A stretch of DNA of 64,000 bases from assembly GCF_009827335.1 (NCBI RefSeq), contig NZ_WTYH01000001.1, positions 2,331,501 through 2,395,500 on the forward strand, in the 5' to 3' direction. Source of the stretch: Aurantiacibacter arachoides. GTDB lineage: Bacteria; Pseudomonadota; Alphaproteobacteria; Sphingomonadales; Sphingomonadaceae. How positions within the stretch are numbered: position 1 is the first letter of the stretch; the number at the start of each line of letters is the position of its first letter. Positions 29,721 to 37,728 of this stretch are shown piece after piece. The notes beneath the pieces are model-generated. The model made no database searches. It was not told where the DNA came from and worked only from the letters and a program-made list of their open reading frames with translations. The position numbers and the translations under genes were made by a program.

Positions 29721-29990
29721 TCAGCCGGCGAGCGCGGCGAGCAATTCGTCGAGGGCGCGCAGCTCGACAGTGTAGTCTTCCCCGTTTTCCGCCTTGTCCT
29801 CCAGCGCTAGCGCTGCCTCACCCACGTGGGGGTGGCCGAGCATGGCGGACACGCCCGCCAGCTTGTGCGCCTGCGCCGCGATTGCCTCGCGGTCGGACGC
29901 GCAAGCAGCCAGGCGCGCACGGTGCTCGCCCGCCTGCGCTGCGAAGCGAGCCGAAAGCTCCGCCATCTTGGCGGCAAAGGCATCGGTCAC
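29721..29990 (-). CDS. Hpt domain phosphotransfer protein
   Basis: 89 residues, one histidine phosphotransfer domain; the phospho-accepting His is in AQAHKLAGVSAMLG (about residue 42). It would relay phosphate between the adjacent hybrid kinase and response regulators. Start is GTG at 29990, overlapping the stop of the upstream response regulator (GTGA). It ends 12 bases from the convergent glycosyltransferase gene. Confidence 0.88.
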   Translation of the reverse strand: MTDAFAAKMAELSARFAAQAGEHRARLAACASDREAIAAQAHKLAGVSAMLGHPHVGEAALALEDKAENGEDYTVELRALDELLAALAG

Positions 29991-30349
29991 GCGACGAGCT
30001 CGCGCACGCGGTCCGCCAACGTCATCGGGTCGAACGGCTTGGCGATCACGCCCACCGCATCCATCGTGGCAAAGTTCTGCAACTCGCTGCGCTGGGCCCG
30101 CGCGGTGACGAAGACCACCGGCAGCGCGGCGAAGCGAGCGTCCGCGCGGATGTGCGTGAGCAGTTCGGGGCCATCCATGCCCGGCATCATCACGTCGAGC
30201 AGGGCCACGTCGGGCACCCAGCCGTCCATCAGCGCCAGCGCCGCCGCGCCCGATCCGGCGGTGCGCACCTCGAATTGCGGGTCGAGCCCCAGCGCCATCT
30301 CCGCGATCTCGCGAATATCGGGCTCGTCATCGACGTATAACACGCGCAT
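29987..30349 (-). CDS. Single-domain response regulator
   Basis: 120 residues, receiver only: acidic pair YVDDEPD, phosphorylation Asp in ALLDVMMPGMDG, Thr in VTARAQ and Lys in IAKPFDP. No output domain. It lies between the hybrid kinase and the Hpt gene, with overlap at both ends, so the three form a phosphorelay operon facing the polysaccharide-like operon. Confidence 0.9.
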   Translation of the reverse strand: MRVLYVDDEPDIREIAEMALGLDPQFEVRTAGSGAAALALMDGWVPDVALLDVMMPGMDGPELLTHIRADARFAALPVVFVTARAQRSELQNFATMDAVGVIAKPFDPMTLADRVRELVA

Positions 30350-32502
30350 CAGGCAGCCTCCCGCTCGCGCCGCTCGATCAGTGCCATGGTGGCGGCCACC
30401 AGTTCCTCGATCGAGGCGCGGCTCTTGACCAGCAGGCGGTCGGCCTCCTCGATATGGGACGCATCGTCGATCGCGGTGAACAGCACGATGGGCAGCGTCT
30501 TGTCACTGGCGCGGATCTGGTCAAGCAGCGAGAGGCCGCTTTCGCTGCCGAGCCCGATATCGATGATGGCGGCGGAAATCTTCTGCCGCATGGCGATGTA
30601 GCGCGCCTCGCGCAGCGTCGTGGCGGTCACCACCCGCGCGCTGCCGGCAAAGGCGCTGGCGACCACGCTCAGGCAATCGGCATCGTCGTCGAGATGCAGC
30701 ACCAGCGGCAGGTCGGCATCGCCCGGCGCCACACCGATCGACTGATCCTTGGCCAGCGGCAGATCGACGTGAAACACCGTGCCGCCGCCCTCGCGGTCCG
30801 CGAACCCGATCGTGCCGCTGTGACGGCTGGCGATCTCGCGCGCGATCGACAGGCCAAGGCCCGTGCCGCCCTTGGCGCGGCTGTCGGACGAATCCGCCTG
30901 TGCGAACTTGCCGAAAATGCGCTCCCGAAAGGCCAGCGGCACGCCGGCGCCCCGGTCGCGCACCTCGATGCGGGCGGTGCCGCCCTGCTGGTTGCAGGCG
31001 ATTTCCACGACCCCGCCAGCCGGCGAGTGCTTGATGGCGTTGGATACGAGATTGGTAAGCAGCTGTTCGAGCCGGTCGGGATCGCCCATGATACACAGCG
31101 GCCACGGCGGAAAGCTGACTGCGATGGTGACGTCGTGCTTTTGCGCAAAGCCCGTCATCGCATCGATCGTGCGGCGCACCAGCGGCCCCACCTGCATGCG
31201 GCGGATATCGAATTCCATCTTGCCCGATTCGATCTTCTCGATGTCGAGGATATCGTTGATGAGCCGAATCAGGCGATCGCAGTTGTCGTGGGCGATCCCG
31301 ATCAGCCGCCGCGTCTTGTCGTCCAGCGGGCCGGTCGCGCCGCCCATCACCAGCCCCAGCGAACCACCGATCGAGGTCAGCGGCGTGCGCAATTCGTGGC
31401 TGACGGTGGAGACGAACTCGGTCTTCAACCGCTCGGCCCGCTTGCGATGGGAAATGTCGCGGATGGAGGCGATGTAATGGTGCCCCGTCAGCTCGCCCTC
31501 GTTATGGCTGGAAACCCGGCTGATCGCGACCTCGGTTTCGAACGTGGTGCCGTCGGCACGCTGGCCGACGAATTCCTGCCGCCGCCCCGCGCCATCCGCC
31601 CCGGCATCGCCGACCGTGGCCAGCCAGCCGCGCGCGTCGGCAACCGAGTAGTCGTGACGCATGAGCATGAGATTGTGCCGGCCCACCACCTCCGCTTCGC
31701 TGTAGCCGAACATGCGACTTATGCTGGGGTTCATCCGCAGCACCCTGCCCTCTGCGTCCAGCCACAGCATTCCGTCGACCGCGCTATCGAACATCGCCCG
31801 CTGGCGCTCGGCGAAATGTTCCGCCCGTTCCAGCGCACGGCGACGCTGGCGGATCGATGCGCCCACGATCAGCGTGACAAAGGCCAGCAGCACCGCAACC
31901 CACGCAAGCAGCATGGTGACCAGCCGCTCGACATCGTTGCGCGATCCCGTCCCTGCCGTGCTGACCTGGCGCAACTGCGCGGTCTGTGCTGCCTGGAGCA
32001 GCCCGATCGACTGCCGGATCCGGTCCATCAGCACCTTGCCCTGCCCTTGGGCGATGCGCGCGCGGGCGACGTCACCCCGGCCATCGCGCATGTCGGCCAT
32101 GTTGACCTGCGCGTTGGCCAGCTTGGCATCGGAAAGCGCCTTTAGGCCATCCAGTTCGGTCCGATCCGCAGCCGTGGAGCGCGCACGAAGGTCCGCGAAC
32201 AGCGCATCCCTGCGCTCCACGGCATCCTCGTAAGGCCGGAGGAACGAGGCATCGCCGGTCAGCACGTAACCGCGCACGCCCGTTTCCGCATCGAGATGCA
32301 AGGTCAGCAACTGCGCCAGGTCATCGCGCGTCTCGATGGTGTTCTCGGCCGCGGAGCGCAGATTACGCACCTCGTCGAATTCGCCGCGGATGAGCAGATG
32401 CACCCACAACAGCGACAGCGGGACGAGGACCAGTGCAAGCACCAGGATGGCGCGGTTCATGGCCGGAGAGACAGGGCGGGATTGGCGCACGCGCGAAGGC
32501 AC
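30349..32502 (-). CDS. Hybrid sensor histidine kinase (CHASE3-PAS-HisKA-HATPase-REC)
   Basis: 717 residues from a GTG at 32502; an ATG at 32460 (15th codon), right before the first membrane helix, is an equally good start. Two membrane helices (about 17-36 and 200-222) flank a periplasmic CHASE3-type helical domain. A PAS domain (about 245-355) precedes HisKA (SHELRTPLTSIGG, His about 367) and the ATPase domain (NAIKHSP, GLGLSIAREIASRH). A C-terminal receiver has DDDAD and the Asp in IIDIGLG (about 650). The membrane CHASE3 domain suggests an extracytoplasmic cue; phosphate probably passes to the neighbouring Hpt and response regulators. Confidence 0.9.
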   Translation of the reverse strand: MPSRVRQSRPVSPAMNRAILVLALVLVPLSLLWVHLLIRGEFDEVRNLRSAAENTIETRDDLAQLLTLHLDAETGVRGYVLTGDASFLRPYEDAVERRDALFADLRARSTAADRTELDGLKALSDAKLANAQVNMADMRDGRGDVARARIAQGQGKVLMDRIRQSIGLLQAAQTAQLRQVSTAGTGSRNDVERLVTMLLAWVAVLLAFVTLIVGASIRQRRRALERAEHFAERQRAMFDSAVDGMLWLDAEGRVLRMNPSISRMFGYSEAEVVGRHNLMLMRHDYSVADARGWLATVGDAGADGAGRRQEFVGQRADGTTFETEVAISRVSSHNEGELTGHHYIASIRDISHRKRAERLKTEFVSTVSHELRTPLTSIGGSLGLVMGGATGPLDDKTRRLIGIAHDNCDRLIRLINDILDIEKIESGKMEFDIRRMQVGPLVRRTIDAMTGFAQKHDVTIAVSFPPWPLCIMGDPDRLEQLLTNLVSNAIKHSPAGGVVEIACNQQGGTARIEVRDRGAGVPLAFRERIFGKFAQADSSDSRAKGGTGLGLSIAREIASRHSGTIGFADREGGGTVFHVDLPLAKDQSIGVAPGDADLPLVLHLDDDADCLSVVASAFAGSARVVTATTLREARYIAMRQKISAAIIDIGLGSESGLSLLDQIRASDKTLPIVLFTAIDDASHIEEADRLLVKSRASIEELVAATMALIERREREAA

Positions 32503-32597
32503 CTTTGTTGCAACCTTTACGGCCTAGCCGATCGTGCTTGAATTTGCGTTAACCGAACCCGGTTCTCAACGTCGTTCATCGCTGCAGGGTGCTGGAT

Positions 32598-32643
32598 TGG
32601 TGAGCCCGACAGGATTCGAACCTGTGACCCGCTGATTAAAAGT
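32598..32643 (-). tRNA. tRNA-Lys 3' fragment: attachment site (att) of the island
   Basis: Read on the minus strand this is the 3' part of a tRNA-Lys(UUU)-like gene: anticodon loop with CTTTTAA, 3' anticodon strand, variable loop, intact T-arm with GGTTCGAATCC, acceptor strand CGGGCTC and CCA. The D-arm and 5' acceptor strand are missing; beyond the anticodon loop the sequence changes to unrelated DNA. A tyrosine integrase gene starts 160 bases away. It is therefore read as an att core, not a working tRNA. The rebuilt full tRNA should be at the other end of the island, outside this window. Confidence 0.8.
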
Positions 32644-32803
32644 TATCTATCTGACATTCCCACCGGCTGCTATTGCAGCCCATGCAATTCTTTAACACGC
32701 TGAAACAAAGCGAAAGCTTTCGCGCGCGCGAGAGCTGCTTTGCTCTGCGATGCCCTTGCACACCCTGCACGGTGGTTGCTATGTGGTTGTTTGGAGGGAC
32801 ACT
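32644..32803. other. Island end: non-coding leader before the integrase
   Basis: This stretch has no convincing gene. It contains a short palindrome, GAAAGCTTTC, and a tandem GTGGTTG pair near 32771-32787 that could be integrase arm-type binding sites, although I cannot confirm that. The integrase ribosome-binding site GGAGGG lies at 32793-32798. Confidence 0.4.
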
Positions 32804-33991
32804 GTGCCATCGACGCCGAAGATCACGAAGACTCAGGTGGACGCTTTGTCGGCGTCTTCAAACTCACCGACTTTTCTATGGGAGTCGAGTGTGCCAGGCT
32901 TTGGAATCAAATGTTCCGCAAAAGGCGTGAAGACCTACGTCGTGAAATATCGGACTGGGTCTGGTGGACGATCAGCCAAGCAAAAATGGCTAACTTTGGG
33001 TCGGCATGGAAAGCTGACCTTGGACCAAGCACGGCAACTAGCGCGCCAAGCTCTTGGCGCAGTTGCTAGCGGTAATGATCCGCAAGCAGATAAGATGCAG
33101 CGACGCAGCGTTTGCACTCTTGCAGAGGTCTGGACTCGCTATCAGCGAGATTACCTCACTCAACGCAAGCAGCAAACACGAAGCGAATACGAGAGGCTAT
33201 GGACCAAGGGTCTTGAACCAGCTTTCGGCAAACGCGCGGTGGAAAGTCTTTCGCGAGGTGAAGTCGATGTCTTTCACAAAAGAATGTCGGAAACCCCCTA
33301 TCAAGCTAATCGGCTGCTCGCCCTTCTATCTCGCTTGATGAACCTGGCAGAGGTCTGGGAGCTTAGACAACCCGGTTCTAACCCCTGCAGGCATGTCGAA
33401 AGGTTCAAAGAGAAGCCCCGTAGCCGGTACCTGACACAGTCAGAATTGGCGAAGATAGGCTCGGCGATGGATAAGCTTCTTGAAAGCAAAACTGTATCCG
33501 TCGCGGCAATTTGCGCGATCAAAATGCTTCTCCTAACCGGCGCTCGGCTCAATGAAATCTTGTCATTGAAGTGGGAATGGATTGATTTCGATCAGCGTAT
33601 CGCTGCCCTCCCAGACAGTAAGTCGGGTGCGAAGCCCGTCTTTCTCAACTTTGCCGCCATGAAGATGTTGAAGGAGCAAAAAGGCCGCACTCAAGGTTCC
33701 CCCTATGTTTTTCCTGGCGCAGGGAAGACGGGGCGCATGATCAATCTCAGCAAACCATGGAAGGCCGTCTGTAGCGAGGCTGAGGTCGAAGGAGTCCGCC
33801 TACACGATCTCCGCCACACCATGGCGAGCGTAGCGGTAGGCCAGGGTGCGTCGTTGCCGCTGATTGGACGCCTACTCGGCCACTCACAAGCTCAGACAAC
33901 ACAACGATACGCTCATGTTGACGCCGATCCCGCTTTAGTTGCTTCGGACGCGGTAGGCGACGCAATCAGTCGCTCTCTTTCGCCGGAATAA
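32804..33991 (+). CDS. int: Tyrosine-type site-specific integrase
   Basis: 395 residues. N-terminal DUF4102-like region (about 1-85, VPGFGIKCSAKGVKTYVVKY), a SAM-like core-binding domain (about 95-190), and a catalytic domain with Arg in TGARLNEIL, HDLRHTMAS (HXXR), His in LLGHSQAQTT and the nucleophile Tyr in QRYAHVD near residue 373. It should integrate and excise the island at the tRNA-Lys att site next to it. I choose the GTG at 32804 because GGAGGG lies five bases upstream; the frame is open to 32750. GC content is lower than the chromosome to the left. Confidence 0.92.
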   Translation: MPSTPKITKTQVDALSASSNSPTFLWESSVPGFGIKCSAKGVKTYVVKYRTGSGGRSAKQKWLTLGRHGKLTLDQARQLARQALGAVASGNDPQADKMQRRSVCTLAEVWTRYQRDYLTQRKQQTRSEYERLWTKGLEPAFGKRAVESLSRGEVDVFHKRMSETPYQANRLLALLSRLMNLAEVWELRQPGSNPCRHVERFKEKPRSRYLTQSELAKIGSAMDKLLESKTVSVAAICAIKMLLLTGARLNEILSLKWEWIDFDQRIAALPDSKSGAKPVFLNFAAMKMLKEQKGRTQGSPYVFPGAGKTGRMINLSKPWKAVCSEAEVEGVRLHDLRHTMASVAVGQGASLPLIGRLLGHSQAQTTQRYAHVDADPALVASDAVGDAISRSLSPE

Positions 33992-34163
33992 TCAATCCCG
34001 GCAAAGCGGAACGGCGCAAGCCGATCCGTCTGCTGTCGAGCAAGCTCCAATTCTAGATCAACGCATCGCACCCTTCTAAATTTCGAATCAGCCGCTCGTT
34101 CGCCGCTTTCGGCGGGCGTCGTTGCTGATCGACAACCTGACAGAATGAAGAAGGGAACGGGGT

Positions 34164-34781
34164 ATGGACACCACCGAACAGAAGCACTTGGCCATGGCGA
34201 AGGATCCGGCGACCGCCAGCCGCATCGTGCAGAACATCGCCGCAATCGAGCAGGACTTCCGCCTCGCCGAAGGCTACCTCAGCGACTGGATGCTGCGCGA
34301 GATCATAGCGGCCCTGCGCACCACGGTGCCCGCGCCGTTCGAGGTCGTGACGACCGCATGGGCCGCCATCATTTCCTGCCCGGACTGGAAGCCCAACAAG
34401 CGCCCCGGTCGCGGCGATGCTTGGCTGGACATCGTGGAACACGCCGAGGACGAGGACGATCACACCTGGCTTGCAGCGGCGCTCGGCGCAGGTCCGACCG
34501 CGCTGCACCTCGAACTCATCTTCCGCGAAGGCCTCAGCCACTACATGGACAAGCTGGCGGCGGACACGTCGCTGATGGCCAAGCTGCGCAAAAAGGGGTT
34601 CAAGGTCGAACTGACCGCCAAGCGCGTTTACCTGCCGCTGGTCATCGATGCCGCCCTGTTCGCCAAGGCGGTGGCCGAGAACGACTTTGACGCTGCCATG
34701 GCCCCGGCACGCGAAGCTGCTGAACTGGGCGTCGCTGCCAAGCCGGAGATCGACGATCTGCTCAAGCAGGTGCGGGGGTGA
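34164..34781 (+). CDS. Hypothetical protein of the island accessory region
   Basis: 205 residues, soluble, helical, no membrane segment or motif I recognise. The N-terminal half includes RLAEGYLSDWMLREIIAAL and a Trp-containing acidic part; the C-terminal half ends in an acidic helix. It has a good ribosome-binding site (AAGGGAACGGGG) before the ATG. Its stop overlaps the start of the DUF3768 gene (GTGA), so the two are likely one unit. Higher GC than the integrase gene. Confidence 0.65.
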   Translation: MDTTEQKHLAMAKDPATASRIVQNIAAIEQDFRLAEGYLSDWMLREIIAALRTTVPAPFEVVTTAWAAIISCPDWKPNKRPGRGDAWLDIVEHAEDEDDHTWLAAALGAGPTALHLELIFREGLSHYMDKLAADTSLMAKLRKKGFKVELTAKRVYLPLVIDAALFAKAVAENDFDAAMAPAREAAELGVAAKPEIDDLLKQVRG

Positions 34782-35125
34782 ACGCCGTAACCGAGGCGCT
34801 GCCCCGCGCCGAGGCCATCGCCAGGCTCAACGACCAGCTGCGCAAGGAACAGACCGGCGGCACCATCATGCTGACGCGGGGCGTGATGGAGACGCCCGGC
34901 TTCAATCCGTCAGAGCTGGCAGAGCGACTTGCAGCCTACGACGCCTTCGATGCCGACAACGATCCGCACGGCGAGCGAGACTTCGGCGACCTCTCGCTTT
35001 GGGGCACCGACCTCCTGTGGAAGGTGGATTACTACGACCGTGGCCTGCGATTCGGCTCGGATGACCCAGCTGACCCCGCCGTCACCAGTCGGGTGCTCAC
35101 CATCATGCTGGCAGGTGAGTGGTGA
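34778..35125 (+). CDS. DUF3768 family protein
   Basis: 115 residues. The DUF3768 pattern is clear: ARLNDQLRKEQTGGTIMLTR, then DADNDPHGERDFGDLSL, then LLWKVDYYDRGLRFGS. This family is frequent on alphaproteobacterial plasmids and islands and has no known function. Start GTG at 34778 overlaps the preceding stop. Confidence 0.85.
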   Translation: MNAVTEALPRAEAIARLNDQLRKEQTGGTIMLTRGVMETPGFNPSELAERLAAYDAFDADNDPHGERDFGDLSLWGTDLLWKVDYYDRGLRFGSDDPADPAVTSRVLTIMLAGEW

Positions 35126-35170
35126 TAGCGGTGTCGGAAAAGGGTGGCTGCAGCGAATGTGGCCAGAGCT

Positions 35171-35428
35171 TCACCGCGATGTTCGCATCAACTCTTCAAC
35201 CAGTGCCGCAGGATCAAGTTCGAGAGCCTGAGCGAAGTCTACGAACTCGGCGACATCGAGGCGGCGCTCACCGAGCTCGACACGCGATACAAATTGCCGA
35301 TGGATATGTAGGCGCTCGCCCAGTTCGCGCTGAGATATCCCGAGTTCAGCGCGGCGATGCTTCAGACGATCGAGCAAGCCCTTGTAGCGGTCGTCCCGCA
35401 AGCCAGGGGTGGTTCGCTGTCCAGCCAT
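35171..35428 (-). CDS. XRE-type helix-turn-helix regulator
   Basis: 85 residues, one HTH domain: AELGISQRELGERLHIHRQF, then VSRVELGERRLDVAEFVDFA. This is the size of phage-like or antitoxin-like Cro/C1 repressors. No toxin gene is coupled to it; it faces away from a membrane-anchored orphan gene at 35528 and may control the 100-base shared region. Confidence 0.88.
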   Translation of the reverse strand: MAGQRTTPGLRDDRYKGLLDRLKHRRAELGISQRELGERLHIHRQFVSRVELGERRLDVAEFVDFAQALELDPAALVEELMRTSR

Positions 35429-35527
35429 ACCTCGCTGTGGTCGATATTGACCTGCGCACAGAAACCGTGCGAGCGGATGCCTGCGTGGCTACCGATGGCC
35501 GGGACCACGCACGGGGGTCGTCATGAT

Positions 35528-36694
35528 ATGGCTAAACTGCCGGACATCATCCGCGCGCGAACGCGCCGCAACGAAGAAATCGTCGACGCCGAGTGGGAGG
35601 AGGTCGACGATAGGCTAGAAGAAGGCTGGAGCCTGCGCCTGTTCGCCGAATGGCTTCAGTCAGAGTGGCGCACCAGCAAGATATTTCGCGCGCTTGTGGC
35701 CATCGCTGCCTTACTTGCATTGCTACCGCTAACGGAGCCCGGAGAAGATCAAGCCTTTAACCGATCCATTGGGCCATCAGGCAAGCGGTTCGAAGGTGGC
35801 AACACGCTAACCAATCTGCGCATCGTAGGGACTTACGTTTACGCCACCATGGGCGGCGAGGACGGTCAAACCCGGTGCGAGGATTTCAACAACCCTCACC
35901 TGTACCAGCGGAACGGGAATCTTGCCGAGCTCGTCGAGTTTGGTCCTGACGGCAGTTATCGCCAACTCTTCGCCTACACGACGCCAAGTGGCCAAGAGCA
36001 TTATCAATCGAGCTTTGCGACGTGGAGTTTGACCGGGAACACACTCTCGTTCGGCAATGTGTATGTCGATGCCCCGTTCGGTGGCGCTGTCGACGATTAC
36101 AGTTCTCAGATTGACGATACCCACCGCAACGTTCTTGTCATCGATTCAGAAGACAACGGCCGGCGCCTTGTGCGCTGTCGGGGTGACGTCGCAGGCTCGT
36201 TCGGGGACGACCCGCGGCAACTCGCTGGTGGGCCAGCCGACCAACGTGAATACATCGGACAACCCGATTTTGCTGGCCTCTGCACTAATCAGGATGTGAT
36301 CGACGAAGTCTCGCAAGCGTTCAGGACCGCCATCATGCGGACCCTAATGAGCGATCGAATGTCGCGCGCGCAAATTTCCGATGACCAGGTAGTCTTTGCG
36401 GCGGCCGCCATCAGACGGGAAATGGATCGCTCGAACATTCATTACCGGAACCTGCGCGCCGGACAGATCGACGATGAGCGACCGAGGCGCGTTACCGTGA
36501 CCTGTTTGACCGATGTTCGAGTGGTGACCCCCACCGAAGGTGCTCACGGTGCGTTTTCGGACTATGTGCAGTTCAACGGATCGAGCTTCCGCATTAGGTT
36601 CGAAGATCCAGAATCTGAGGGCGGCGTCCCGGTCTACTACGCCCAAATCGGCGATCCCAATCAGCCGTTGGATGTCGAAGTCGGAACCGAGTAG
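35528..36694 (+). CDS. Orphan membrane-anchored protein
   Basis: 388 residues from the ATG at 35528. The N-terminus is charged (acidic helix about 15-45), one membrane helix is at about 52-68, and the remaining 320 residues look soluble and secreted, with four well-spaced cysteines (in TRCEDF, VRCRGD, GLCTNQ and VTCLTD). I recognise no family. The C-terminal 100 residues have an alternating polar pattern suggestive of beta structure. Divergent from the XRE gene. Lower GC than the core genome. Confidence 0.65.
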   Translation: MAKLPDIIRARTRRNEEIVDAEWEEVDDRLEEGWSLRLFAEWLQSEWRTSKIFRALVAIAALLALLPLTEPGEDQAFNRSIGPSGKRFEGGNTLTNLRIVGTYVYATMGGEDGQTRCEDFNNPHLYQRNGNLAELVEFGPDGSYRQLFAYTTPSGQEHYQSSFATWSLTGNTLSFGNVYVDAPFGGAVDDYSSQIDDTHRNVLVIDSEDNGRRLVRCRGDVAGSFGDDPRQLAGGPADQREYIGQPDFAGLCTNQDVIDEVSQAFRTAIMRTLMSDRMSRAQISDDQVVFAAAAIRREMDRSNIHYRNLRAGQIDDERPRRVTVTCLTDVRVVTPTEGAHGAFSDYVQFNGSSFRIRFEDPESEGGVPVYYAQIGDPNQPLDVEVGTE

Positions 36695-36785
36695 CACCTG
36701 CTGCGGCCGACTACGGACGCGAGATGGTCAACCCGTAAACCCAATGTGTCGGCGATCCACGCCGTCCAACATTGGAGATTTACAG

Positions 36786-37298
36786 ATGATCGAGTTTAAC
36801 CGCTTCCAGTCCAACAAAGTTGGTGGCCACCCTAACTGGTGCGAGGAGCTTCCAATTAATCGCTACAGCGAAAGCGGCCTTTATGTGAACCGGAACAACG
36901 AAAGGCTTATCGTATGCGACCATCCATTCGAACGCTTCGTGGTGATCTTGGATCATAAGGAGTTCGGTCGCTTTCTCACGATGAATCTTGGCGACTTCCC
37001 CATTGACGAGGGCTTTTATTTTCGTGGTGCGATGAACTGCAACCTGCCGGATTTTGACGGAATCAAATCCCGAAAGACTGAGCCCGGTGTCTTGAAAGTG
37101 CGGTCCAGTAGGCTCGAACTTTTCGTTGAAAATCCCTTTGGCGTCGCCTCGTTCCAAGTCATTTCCTACGGGTATGGGTCGAAGGGAGTCCGCTACTTTG
37201 ATCGCTGGACCTTGGTCGACGACTGGAGTGAGGTGACTTTCAATTATGATGCGAATAGCGAGGATGCCGAAGACCGGCACGATGTCCTAATGAGATGA
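36786..37298 (+). CDS. Orphan soluble protein
   Basis: 170 residues starting at ATG 36786, without signal peptide or membrane helix. It is rich in aromatic residues and Asn/Asp and looks like a beta-rich domain (GEFPID-like turns and SYGYGSKGVRYFDRW near the end). No family is recognised. It lies 91 bases after the membrane-anchored orphan, possibly in the same unit. The moderate GC and lack of known relatives fit its island location. Confidence 0.6.
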   Translation: MIEFNRFQSNKVGGHPNWCEELPINRYSESGLYVNRNNERLIVCDHPFERFVVILDHKEFGRFLTMNLGDFPIDEGFYFRGAMNCNLPDFDGIKSRKTEPGVLKVRSSRLELFVENPFGVASFQVISYGYGSKGVRYFDRWTLVDDWSEVTFNYDANSEDAEDRHDVLMR

Positions 37299-37307
37299 GG
37301 GCAGTCA

Positions 37308-37400
37308 TCAAGGCTGCCGCCGCAGAGACCACACCAAGGTCGAACAGGCGGTGATGATGGCAGCGAAGGCGGCGAGCAGGCCGGCGTCGAGAACGAGCAT
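37308..37400 (-). CDS. Small single-span membrane peptide, possibly SOS-controlled (TisB-like)
   Basis: 30 residues. A short acidic-free start, one hydrophobic helix (about residues 7-25: GLLAAFAAIITACSTLVW) and a basic tail SLRRQP. A GGAG ribosome-binding site lies about six bases before the ATG. A perfect alphaproteobacterial LexA-type motif (GAAC-N7-GAAC in this orientation) sits 31 bases upstream of the start. Length, topology and SOS box recall the E. coli TisB toxin, but there is no sequence similarity to show common descent. It ends 9 bases from the convergent orphan gene. Confidence 0.65.
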   Translation of the reverse strand: MLVLDAGLLAAFAAIITACSTLVWSLRRQP

Positions 37401-37431
37401 GGCAATCTCCGAATCGAGGGGGATGGAGCTT

Positions 37432-37446
37432 GTTCCAGAAATGTTC
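37432..37446 (-). promoter_or_regulatory. Putative LexA (SOS) box
   Basis: GTTC at 37432-37435, seven bases, GTTC at 37443-37446: a perfect GTTC-N7-GTTC direct repeat, the LexA operator known from Rhodobacter and other alphaproteobacteria. On the minus strand, TTGGAA, a possible -35 element, overlaps it, which would allow LexA to block transcription of the 30-residue peptide gene 31 bases away. Confidence 0.6.
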
Positions 37447-37728
37447 CAAGTAGGAAAATCGTTTAGGTGCGCTGCGAGCAGCTGCGGAGGGCGCTTGAGC
37501 GACGGCGCTGGCCAGAGAACGGCCCTCTGCGCTCACGTTGCCGCTTAGCGCATATGGCCAGCCGAGCGTGCCGGTCGATGCAGACATGGTCGAAAGCGAG
37601 CGCTCTAGTACAAAGCGCTTTGGCCGCACGCTGACCCTGTTACAGTTCAACGCTTATTTCGTCGGTAACCAGCTGTGTGTAGACGCAATCGCAATCGAAC
37701 GCGGCAGCTTGCGAGTGACTTGGGGTAT
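37447..37728. other. Intergenic stretch without a clear gene
   Basis: No convincing protein gene. It holds several short GC-rich hairpins (for example around GCTGCGAGCAGC near 37471). It could contain the promoter of the excalibur operon or a small RNA, but nothing in the sequence proves either. Confidence 0.35.

Noticed and set aside
32555..32575. A second LexA-like GTTC-N-GTTC pair before the hybrid kinase
   Set aside because: The spacing is eight bases, not seven, so it does not match the operator.
32598..32680. A complete tRNA-Lys gene
   Set aside because: Only the anticodon loop to the CCA end is present; the 5' strand cannot be found next to it.
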